Shown: positions 48,710 through 55,402 of the stretch, one piece after another
Numbering within the stretch: the first letter of the stretch is position 1
Layout of the letters: each line of letters opens with the position of its first letter
Assembly (NCBI RefSeq): GCF_003583925.1
Contig: NZ_QYCN01000007.1
Location: forward strand, 82,544 to 137,945
Direction of reading: 5' to 3'
DNA: 55,402 nt
From: Hymenobacter rubripertinctus
GTDB taxonomy: Bacteria > Bacteroidota > Bacteroidia > Cytophagales > Hymenobacteraceae
Program-made: the position numbers and the translations under genes
The notes under the pieces: model-generated
What the model saw: only the letters and a program-made list of their open reading frames with translations
Database searches by the model: none
What the model was told of the DNA's origin: nothing

Positions 48710-50997
48710 CGGATGAGAGCCTGCAAGCAGAGGTCGTTACGCTGACCAACTGCGACCGGGAGCCGATTCACATCCCCGGTTCCATCCAACCCTACGGCTT
48801 TTTGCTCTGCCTCGACCCGCGCACGCAACGGGTGGTGCAGGCCAGCGCCAACACGGCAGATATGGTGGGACTGGCCGCCGACGACCTTATTGGGCAGGAT
48901 TTGTCCGCCTTCTTTTCCGAAGAACGGCTGCGGGAGCTGGCGGCGCAGTGGGTTTCGCTCACCGAAAATCACCGCCTGCAAGGGGTGCGCCTGAATCAGT
49001 TGCCCGGCCAGCCCTTCTTCAAGCTCATCCAGCACCGCTTCGACGACTTGCTGTGGCTGGAGTTTGAGCCGGTCGAGCCGGCGGCTACCGGGCCGCTGGA
49101 CCTGCCCTCCCTCAACGAAGCCCTGAGCCAGATGCTGGGGGCCGAGTCGGTACTGGAATTCTGCCAGCACGCCGTGCAGCAAATCAGCAACATCACGGGC
49201 TTCGACCGGGTGATGATGTACCGCTTTGCCGACGACGAGAGCGGGGAGGTGGTGGCCGAGGTGCGCGCGCCCGGGCTGGAGCCTTTTCTGGGACTGCGCT
49301 ACCCGGCCACCGATATTCCGCAGCAGGCCCGGGCTATGTACCTGCGCAACTGGCTGCGCTTCATTGCCGAGGTGGGCTACGTGCCCGTTCCGCTGGTGCC
49401 CGTGCGCACGCCCGCTACCGGCCGCCCGCCCGACATGACCTACGCCGTGCTGCGCAGCGTGTCGCCCATCCATGTGCAGTACCTGCGCAACATGGGCGTG
49501 CAGGCTTCCATGAGCGTTTCGCTGATCCGGGACGGGAAGCTCTGGGGCCTGATCGTGTGTCACCACAACTCGCCCCGTCTGGTCAGCTACGAGCTGCGCG
49601 ACCTGTGCCAGTTTATCGGTAAAACGTTTTCGTCGCTGCTCAAAAGCAAGGAGCAGGCCGAGGATTACCAGTACCAGCTGCGGCTACGCCAAACCCAGGC
49701 CGACCTGTTTGCCCGCATGGCCGAGCTGCCCGATTTCCGCCGCGCCCTCTACGACCACGCCCCCACGGTTATGGACTTGTTCCGGTGCGGGGGCGTGGCC
49801 GTGTGCTTCGATCAGCAGACGGCCACGCTGGGGGCCACGCCCACGCCCGAAGAGCTGGGCGAGCTGATGGAGTGGTTGCACCTGAACGCGCCCGAGGAGG
49901 TGTTTCATACCAATTCCTACGCCCGCCTCCACCCCGCGGGCGTGAAGCTGCGGGCCGTGGCCAGCGGCATTATGGCCATCTGCCTCGACCGCCAGAACCG
50001 GGACTACATCCTCTGGTTCCGGCCCGAGGTAGTGCAGCAGGTGACCTGGGCCGGCCGCCGCGAAAAGCCCGAAACCACCCACAACGGCGAACTGTTCCTC
50101 TCGCCCCGGCAGTCGTTTGCCGCCTGGAGCGAGTCGGTGGAAAACACGGCCGAAGCCTGGCGCAGCATCGAAGTAGCGGCTGCCCAGGAGCTACGCCTGC
50201 GCATTGCCGACATCCGGCTCAAGATGTTTGATGAGGTGCAGGCCCGCGCCACGCTGCTGGGCCGCCTCAACGAGGAGCTGGAGCGCAGCAACGAGGAACT
50301 GGATTCGTTTGCCTACGTGGCCTCGCACGACCTGAAAGAACCCCTGCGCGGCATCCACAACTACTCGCTGTTCCTGCTGGAAGACTATGCCGATAAGCTG
50401 GATGCCGAGGGCGTGGAAAAGCTCCAGACCCTGATCCGGCTCAGCAAGCGCATGGAAAATCTCATTGAGTCGCTGCTCAAACTCTCGCGGGTGAGCCGGC
50501 TGGAAACCAGGCTGCACCCGGTGCGGGTGGCCGACGTGCTGCACGAGGTGCGGGATATGTTGCAGGTGCGCCTTGCCCAGACCGCTACCACGCTGGAAAT
50601 AGAAGGCGAGCTGCCCGTGGTGCTGGCCGATGCGGTACGGCTTGGTGAAGTGCTCAACAACCTGCTCACGAACGCCATGCGCTACAACGATAACGCCCAC
50701 CCCTACGTATGGGTGGGCGTAGCGCCCGCTACTGTTCAGGGGCCGCGCGGAAGCACGCCGCCGGGCTTTTGCACACTCTACGTGCGCGATAACGGTATCG
50801 GTATCGACCCCCGCCACCACGAGAATATCTTCCGGATATTCAAGCGCCTGCACGGCCCGAACAAATACGGCGGAGGTACCGGTGCCGGGCTGGCCATTGC
50901 CAGGAAGATGATTGAAAAGATGGGCGGCCAGATCTGGGTCGACTCCGTTGCCGGCCAGGGGGCCACGTTCTATTTCTCCGTTCCAACGCCGCACTAA
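48685..50997 (+). CDS. bphP: Bacteriophytochrome histidine kinase
   Basis: This 770-residue red/far-red photoreceptor has the layout PAS-GAF-PHY-histidine kinase. The biliverdin-binding cysteine is C23, in TLTNCDREPIHIPGSIQPYG; most relatives have IQPHG. The GAF motif YPATDIPQQAR contains D210. The GAF pocket also has LIVCHHNSP with H293/H294. The PHY tongue is not obvious by eye, and a PHY-like region spans about residues 330-510. The kinase has phospho-acceptor H548 (VASHDLKEPLR), NNLLTNAMRYN, DNGIGID and GGTGAGLAIA. The start ATG overlaps bphO. Two response-regulator genes follow. Confidence 0.93.
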   Translation: MDRIGHVLTDESLQAEVVTLTNCDREPIHIPGSIQPYGFLLCLDPRTQRVVQASANTADMVGLAADDLIGQDLSAFFSEERLRELAAQWVSLTENHRLQGVRLNQLPGQPFFKLIQHRFDDLLWLEFEPVEPAATGPLDLPSLNEALSQMLGAESVLEFCQHAVQQISNITGFDRVMMYRFADDESGEVVAEVRAPGLEPFLGLRYPATDIPQQARAMYLRNWLRFIAEVGYVPVPLVPVRTPATGRPPDMTYAVLRSVSPIHVQYLRNMGVQASMSVSLIRDGKLWGLIVCHHNSPRLVSYELRDLCQFIGKTFSSLLKSKEQAEDYQYQLRLRQTQADLFARMAELPDFRRALYDHAPTVMDLFRCGGVAVCFDQQTATLGATPTPEELGELMEWLHLNAPEEVFHTNSYARLHPAGVKLRAVASGIMAICLDRQNRDYILWFRPEVVQQVTWAGRREKPETTHNGELFLSPRQSFAAWSESVENTAEAWRSIEVAAAQELRLRIADIRLKMFDEVQARATLLGRLNEELERSNEELDSFAYVASHDLKEPLRGIHNYSLFLLEDYADKLDAEGVEKLQTLIRLSKRMENLIESLLKLSRVSRLETRLHPVRVADVLHEVRDMLQVRLAQTATTLEIEGELPVVLADAVRLGEVLNNLLTNAMRYNDNAHPYVWVGVAPATVQGPRGSTPPGFCTLYVRDNGIGIDPRHHENIFRIFKRLHGPNKYGGGTGAGLAIARKMIEKMGGQIWVDSVAGQGATFYFSVPTPH

Positions 50998-50998
50998 C

Positions 50999-51433
50999 TT
51001 GACGACCACCGCCATCAAGCCCATTCTGGTTATTGAAGACAGCACCGAAGACTTTACGGCGCTGGGCCGGGCCTTTCGCAAACATGCCCTCCAAAACCCG
51101 GTGCTCCGGTGCGAAGACGGCGAACAGGCCCTGGATTATTTGCAGGGCCGCGCAGTTGGCTGGCCCCGGCTCCTGCCGGCCATTATTCTGCTGGACCTGA
51201 ACATGCCCGGCCTCGACGGCTTCGACGTGCTTTCCGTCATCAAGCAGGACGGTAGCTTGCAGTCCATCCCGGTGGTCATATTCACCACGTCTTCCAACGA
51301 CCAGGACATTGCCGCTTGCTACCGCCTGGGAGCCAACAGCTACCTCACCAAGCCTATTGGCTACGCTGAGCTGGAAGAAAAAGTACGACTGATCGTGCAT
51401 TACTGGCTGGAAGCTTCCGAACTGCCCGCTTAA
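50999..51433 (+). CDS. Rcp-type single-domain response regulator
   Basis: This 144-residue receiver-only protein is the likely phosphoryl acceptor of the phytochrome. Acidic residues in IEDSTEDF, phospho-acceptor D66 in ILLDLNMPGLDG and the lysine in LTKPIGYAEL are all present. The start is a TTG at 50999, one nucleotide after the phytochrome stop; the frame upstream of it runs inside the kinase gene. An ATG start is not available at a sensible place. There is no output domain. Confidence 0.88.
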   Translation: MTTTAIKPILVIEDSTEDFTALGRAFRKHALQNPVLRCEDGEQALDYLQGRAVGWPRLLPAIILLDLNMPGLDGFDVLSVIKQDGSLQSIPVVIFTTSSNDQDIAACYRLGANSYLTKPIGYAELEEKVRLIVHYWLEASELPA

Positions 51434-51456
51434 TCGTCTAATGCACTCGTGTATCC

Positions 51457-52710
51457 GTGAAAAAAATCCTGCTGGTTGATGATAACGAGGCCGACCGGAT
51501 GTTGTATCGCCGCTACCTGAACCGGCAGCAGGGCCACGAAACCCTGGATTTCCGGGAGGCCGCTTCGGGCGAAGAGGCCCTGGCCGTGTTCGGGGACTAC
51601 CGGCCCGATTGTGTTCTGCTGGATTACAACCTGCCCGATATGACGGGCATGGACATTCTGCTCGGGCTTCAGCAGCGGCGGCCAGTGGCCGAGTTATGCG
51701 TTATCATGATTACGGGTGGCGGCAGTGAGATGCTGGCTGCCCGGGCGCTCAACTCGGGCGCATCTGATTACCTGGTGAAGGGAGCCTTCGATCAGGAGCT
51801 GCTCAGCCGGACGGTGAGGCACGCCATCGAAAAAAACGAGTGGCGCCAGTACCACGCCCGCTACCATCAGGAGCTCGAATCGGTGAATCAGCGCCTGCGC
51901 GACTCCCTCATCAGCTTGGAGCAGGTGAAGCAGGAACTCGACCACAAGAACGAGGCATTGGTGGCCGCGCACCAGCAGCAAAAGCACCACAATCACGAGC
52001 TGGACCGCATCAACCGCCAGCTGGCCCGCACCAACGCCGACCTGGATAATTTCGTGTACGCCGCTTCCCACGACCTGCGCCAGCCCGTGCACAATCTGCG
52101 GGGGCTGTTCGAGGAGCTGCGCCGCGGGGCCACCTTCCACGACCCCGACGCCGCCCAGCTGCTGCGCCTGACGGATACCTCCCTGCTGGCCCTGACCACT
52201 ACCATCGACGACCTTTCGAGGGCTGTGCAGGAGCAGCGCCGGTCCGGCGAAGAACCCACCCAACAGGTTGTGCTGAGCGAAGTAATGGCGGACGTATGCC
52301 AGACGTTGCAAACCCAGGTAAACGCCACCAACGCCCGTATTCTGACCGATTTTACTGCCTGCCCCACCGTCCGTTACGCCCGCACCGACCTGCGCACGGT
52401 GCTGCTGAACTTGGTAGCGAATGCCATTAAATACCGTCGGCCCGAAGCGGTGCCCGTTATTCGGGTGCGGAGCCTGCCAACTACCGGGCCGCCGGTCGTG
52501 CAGGTGCAGGACAATGGCCTGGGCATCGATTTGAACCGGCACGGCGCGGAGCTGTTTCAGCTGTTCCGCCGCTTTCATCCCGAAGTAGCCAGCGGAACCG
52601 GCGTGGGCCTGTTCCTGGTCAACCGCCTGGTGCAGACCGCCGGCGGCCACGTGGAAGTAGAGAGCCAGCCCGGGGCAGGAACTACCTTCAGCGTGCATCT
52701 GGCCCAGTGA
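51457..52710 (+). CDS. Receiver domain-histidine kinase
   Basis: This 417-residue signalling protein has an N-terminal receiver and C-terminal kinase. The receiver has D56 (VLLDYNLPDMTG) and K in DYLVKG. A coiled coil (about residues 130-200) precedes the dimerisation domain with H205 (AASHDLRQPVHNL). ATP-binding motifs are NLVANAIKYR, DNGLGIDL and GTGVGLFLVNRLV. The start is a GTG at 51457. It may continue the phosphorelay from the phytochrome. A strong terminator ends the operon. Confidence 0.9.
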   Translation: MKKILLVDDNEADRMLYRRYLNRQQGHETLDFREAASGEEALAVFGDYRPDCVLLDYNLPDMTGMDILLGLQQRRPVAELCVIMITGGGSEMLAARALNSGASDYLVKGAFDQELLSRTVRHAIEKNEWRQYHARYHQELESVNQRLRDSLISLEQVKQELDHKNEALVAAHQQQKHHNHELDRINRQLARTNADLDNFVYAASHDLRQPVHNLRGLFEELRRGATFHDPDAAQLLRLTDTSLLALTTTIDDLSRAVQEQRRSGEEPTQQVVLSEVMADVCQTLQTQVNATNARILTDFTACPTVRYARTDLRTVLLNLVANAIKYRRPEAVPVIRVRSLPTTGPPVVQVQDNGLGIDLNRHGAELFQLFRRFHPEVASGTGVGLFLVNRLVQTAGGHVEVESQPGAGTTFSVHLAQ

Positions 52711-52779
52711 GTGGCTTTGGCGGTAACACCAAGCAGCACCGCCGTCGCAAACTACCCTCCGGGCGGTTCCTGATTCTGC

Positions 52780-52827
52780 GTAAGCGCAAGGCCCCTGACG
52801 TACTCACGTCAGGGGCCTTGCGCTTAC
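52780..52827. terminator. Bidirectional 22-bp stem terminator
   Basis: The arms 52780-52801 and 52806-52827 are perfectly complementary with a 4-nt loop. It lies between the convergent light-sensing operon and serS. Confidence 0.85.
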
Positions 52828-52887
52828 CAATCGTGGGCTGAGGGTAGAACAACGACTGTTGGCGCGCTATCCGCCATGCCAGACCTG

Positions 52888-52920
52888 TCACTCACTCACT
52901 CACTCACTCACTCACTCACT
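52888..52920. repeat. TCAC microsatellite, about 8 units
   Basis: TCAC repeated eight times (33 nt) next to the serS stop codon. It has the same sequence flavour as the 8-nt arms of the other elements (TCACTCAT). No inverted partner is seen. Confidence 0.9.
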
Positions 52921-52927
52921 CCCCATT

Positions 52928-54202
52928 TTATCGGATTACCTCGAACCCGCAGTAGGAGTGGAGGGCGGCGGGCAGGCGGATGCCTTCGGGTGTCTGGTTG
53001 TTTTCGAGCAGGGCCGCCACGATGCGGGGCAGGGCCAGGGCCGAGCCGTTGAGCGTGTGCAGGAACTGGGTTTTGCCGTTTTCGGGGCGGTAGCGCAGCT
53101 TGAGGCGGTTGGCCTGGTAGGTTTCGAAATTGGAGGCCGAGCTGACTTCCAGCCACCGCTGCTGGGCCGCGCTCCACACTTCCAGGTCGTAGGTGAGGGC
53201 CGAGGTGAAGCTCATGTCGCCGCTGCACAGGCGCAGCACGCGGTAGGGCAGCTCCAGCTTCTGCAACAGCCCTTCGATGTGGGCCAGCATATCTTCCAGG
53301 GCCGCGTAGCTGTTCTCGGGCTGCGTGATTTGCACGATTTCTACCTTATCGAACTGGTGCAGGCGGTTGAGCCCCCGCACGTGCGCGCCCCAGGAACCGG
53401 CCTCGCGGCGGAAGCAGGGCGTGTAGCCGGCGTTGCGGATGGGCAACTGGTCGGGCGCGATGATGTCGTCGCGGTAAAGATTGGTGATGGGCACCTCGGC
53501 CGTCGGAATCAGGTACAGGTCGTCGGCGGTGGCGTGGTACATCTGGCCCTCCTTGTCGGGCAGCTGGCCGGTGCCGTAGCCCGAGGCCTCGTTGACCAGA
53601 ATCGGGACCTGCACCTCGGCGTAGCCGGCGTGGCGGGCTTCATCCAGGAAAAAGTTGATGAGCGCCCGCTGCAACCGGGCACCCTGGCCTTTGTAAACCG
53701 GGAAACCGGCCCCGGTAATCTTGTTGCCTAGGGCGAAATCGATGATGTCGTACTGCTCGATCAAGTCCCAGTGGGGCTTGGCGTCGGCGGCCAGTTCGGG
53801 TTTGGCGCCTACTTCGCGCACCACCTCGTTATCATCGGCTGAGCGGCCGGCCGGTACACTCTCGTGGGGCAGGTTGGGCAGCTTGTAGAGCTGCTGCTGC
53901 AACTCTTTTTCTACCCCGGTCAGCTCCTCCGAGTGCGCTTTAGTCTGCTGCTTGAGCTCGCCCGTGCGCACTTTCAGCGTTTCGGCCCCGGCCTTGTCGC
54001 CGGCCTTCATCAGCCCCCCGATCTGGCGGGCCAACTCGTTGGCTTCGGCCTGGGCCTGGTCGTGGCTGGTTTGCAGATCCTTGCGGCGCTGGTCGAGGGC
54101 GAGAATAGCCTGCACGTCGGCCTCGGCCGTGGCATAATGGCGTTTGGCCAGGCCGGCCAGTACGGCGGCGGTTTGTTCTCTGATGACGGAAACTTGCAGC
54201 AT
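52928..54202 (-). CDS. serS: Seryl-tRNA synthetase
   Basis: This 424-residue class II synthetase charges tRNA-Ser. The N-terminal tRNA-binding coiled coil covers about residues 25-100. Motif 1 lies near FPVYKGQGARLQRALINFFL. Motif 2 is CFRREAGSWGAHVRGLNRLH, and motif 3 is NGSALALPRIVAALLENNQT. The protein is of normal length. A promoter box lies 28 nt upstream of the ATG. It is convergent with the light-sensing operon. Confidence 0.97.
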   Translation of the reverse strand: MLQVSVIREQTAAVLAGLAKRHYATAEADVQAILALDQRRKDLQTSHDQAQAEANELARQIGGLMKAGDKAGAETLKVRTGELKQQTKAHSEELTGVEKELQQQLYKLPNLPHESVPAGRSADDNEVVREVGAKPELAADAKPHWDLIEQYDIIDFALGNKITGAGFPVYKGQGARLQRALINFFLDEARHAGYAEVQVPILVNEASGYGTGQLPDKEGQMYHATADDLYLIPTAEVPITNLYRDDIIAPDQLPIRNAGYTPCFRREAGSWGAHVRGLNRLHQFDKVEIVQITQPENSYAALEDMLAHIEGLLQKLELPYRVLRLCSGDMSFTSALTYDLEVWSAAQQRWLEVSSASNFETYQANRLKLRYRPENGKTQFLHTLNGSALALPRIVAALLENNQTPEGIRLPAALHSYCGFEVIR

Positions 54203-54230
54203 AGGAGCAGAATACGCAGAATGGAATGCC

Positions 54231-54238
54231 CAAAAATA
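54231..54238 (-). promoter_or_regulatory. -7 box TATTTTTG for serS
   Basis: A perfect TAnnTTTG match on the minus strand lies 28 nt upstream of the serS start codon. Confidence 0.55.
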
Positions 54239-54681
54239 GCCGTTTGATTCGGGAGATACCGCCGCCCCCCGGCCAGAACCCGTAAAATACCCCCATCGGG
54301 CCGTATTATTCCCCTGAGCAGGCTAGCTGCGAAGGCCAGGAGAACCACGAACCGGCGGCTTAACCGGCTGGTGCCCCGCATCCTTTGCATGCGTTCCTGC
54401 GTATGGGGCAGAACTGCGAAATCTGATGCCCGATTTGGCAGTTCCCCCGTATTACGCTAACATTGCACGTACAAGTCGGCTCTGGCCGGCGGGCCTGTTT
54501 GCATTTCAGTACCACGCCCCGCCCGTATCTGCCCCGCGCTAGTCGGCTTCACCCTCGGTTTTCGTTCTCGCTTCTCTCTGCGTCAGGCACCGCGCTGCGG
54601 CTGCCTTTTGTGCCCGGAATGGCCCCAACCCCTTTGTATGGGTTTCGCGTGGCCCTGCCCCCTTTTTGCCCCACATCTTAT
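54239..54681. other. Long leader region before rho, no gene seen
   Basis: This 443-nt spacer lies between serS and rho and has no coding signal. A long rho leader is common in other bacteria, where it allows autogenous control; no specific structure is visible here. Confidence 0.4.
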
Positions 54682-55402
54682 ATGTACACTATTGACGAGT
54701 TGAAGGACCGCCTGCTGTCCGAACTAAAGGAAATTGCCGAAACCCAGAAGGTTGGTAACTTCAAGAAACTCAGCAAGCAGGATCTTATTTACAAGATTCT
54801 CGATCATCAGGCGGCTATTCCGGCGGCCAAATCGGCTCCGAGGGAAGCCCCAGAAACCGTTGCGGTTCCGGCCGAGGCCGCTGCCCCAGCCGCCAAGGAG
54901 GCCAAAGCTGCCCCGGCGGCCAAAAAAGCGGCTCCGCGTGCTGCGGCTGCCCGGGCCACCGCCCCGCGCCCGGCTACTTCCCGCACCAAAGCAGCCGTTG
55001 CGGCAGCAGCGGCCACCGAGGAGGCTCCGGCTGCCGCGCCGGCTCCGACTGCCGCCCCAGTTCCGACTGTCACCCCAGTGTCGGGTGCCCCAACCGACTC
55101 CCAAGCCACGGCCCCGGCTATTGCGGCCGAAACTGCGGCCGTGCCGACTCCGGATGAAGCCGCCGCTGATATGGCCGGGGTGCCCGAAGCCGAGCGCCCG
55201 GTGAAGCTCTACCAGCGCCCGGAGCGCCGCACCCGCACCGACCGGGCCGGCCGGCCCATTGCACTGCCGCCGCTTTCGGACACCGACGTTGCCCCCGGCC
55301 TCCCGCTGCCAGTAGCCCCGGAAGAGGTGCCGGAAATGGAAGCTGCCCGCGAACCTGGCCCGGCCCCGCGCCGCGCCGATCAGCCCCGGGTGTTCCGCCC
55401 CG
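54682..55402 (+). CDS. rho: Transcription termination factor Rho, 5' part
   Basis: The frame runs off the right edge with no stop (240 codons seen). It starts at the ATG at 54682 with the Rho N-terminal helical domain: MYTIDELKDRLLSELKEIAE, then NFKKLSKQDLIYKILDHQ. An Ala/Pro-rich low-complexity stretch (about residues 50-170) and an Arg/Pro-rich part follow (KLYQRPERRTRTDRAGRP). The RNA-binding and ATPase domains lie outside the window. The disordered insert is typical of Bacteroidota Rho. Confidence 0.88.
   Translation, partial: MYTIDELKDRLLSELKEIAETQKVGNFKKLSKQDLIYKILDHQAAIPAAKSAPREAPETVAVPAEAAAPAAKEAKAAPAAKKAAPRAAAARATAPRPATSRTKAAVAAAAATEEAPAAAPAPTAAPVPTVTPVSGAPTDSQATAPAIAAETAAVPTPDEAAADMAGVPEAERPVKLYQRPERRTRTDRAGRPIALPPLSDTDVAPGLPLPVAPEEVPEMEAAREPGPAPRRADQPRVFRP

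Overview
The window looks like chromosomal DNA of a GC-rich member of the Bacteroidota, most likely a Hymenobacter-type cytophagalean. This rests on the kinds of genes present (large carboxypeptidase-regulatory-domain outer-membrane barrels, TSP3-repeat OmpA proteins, a DUF4252 lipoprotein, a GbsR-type regulator, Rho with a long disordered N-terminal insert). It also rests on the repeated promoter signature TAnnTTTG close to start codons and the absence of clear Shine-Dalgarno sequences. It is an inference, since there is no rRNA gene or marker alignment here.

Layout. 1-9 kb: endonuclease III, a radical SAM protein, a gamma-carbonic-anhydrase-like hexapeptide protein, a lipoprotein, a CNNM/CorC-type membrane protein divergent from a three-domain DsbD, and a secreted isoaspartyl peptidase. 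9-18 kb: an unusual tRNA-like RNA unit on the minus strand, an Lrp/AsnC regulator, a TonB-type protein, thioredoxin, a GbsR regulator with matching palindromic operators at its own and a neighbouring operon, two DUF2382 stress-type proteins, a second lipoprotein and a secreted protein of unknown function. 18-23 kb: dnaE (DNA polymerase III alpha), interrupted by a complete 419-residue intein with a LAGLIDADG endonuclease. 23-35 kb: a fatty-acid desaturase, two LysM cell-wall proteins (one a MltD-like lytic transglycosylase), two outer-membrane barrels, an O-methyltransferase, a stand-alone SRA-domain protein, an M16 peptidase and a GT9 glycosyltransferase. 35-48 kb: an M24 aminopeptidase, OmpA/TSP3, DUF4252, an EVE-domain protein, three tandem lipocalin-like lipoproteins, a PolX-like protein whose polymerase active site is lost while its PHP nuclease is kept, a second GT9 enzyme and OsmC. 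48-55 kb: a light-sensing operon (heme oxygenase, bacteriophytochrome kinase, Rcp-type response regulator, receiver-kinase), seryl-tRNA synthetase and the 5' part of rho, which runs off the window.

The gene spaces carry a strong non-coding theme. Most convergent pairs share a long perfect hairpin that should terminate both directions. At least six gene spaces carry modular palindromic elements: inverted arms built from 7-nt or 8-nt tandem units, four of them around a shared core related to AACGTCATTC(C/T)GAGC. These elements supply or abut stop codons and promoters of neighbouring genes.

The most unusual items are the tRNA-like RNA unit near 9.1-9.4 kb, the dnaE intein, the palindromic element family, the polymerase-dead PolX homologue, the GbsR operator pair and the stand-alone SRA protein. 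There is no CRISPR array, prophage, transposase or rRNA operon in the window.
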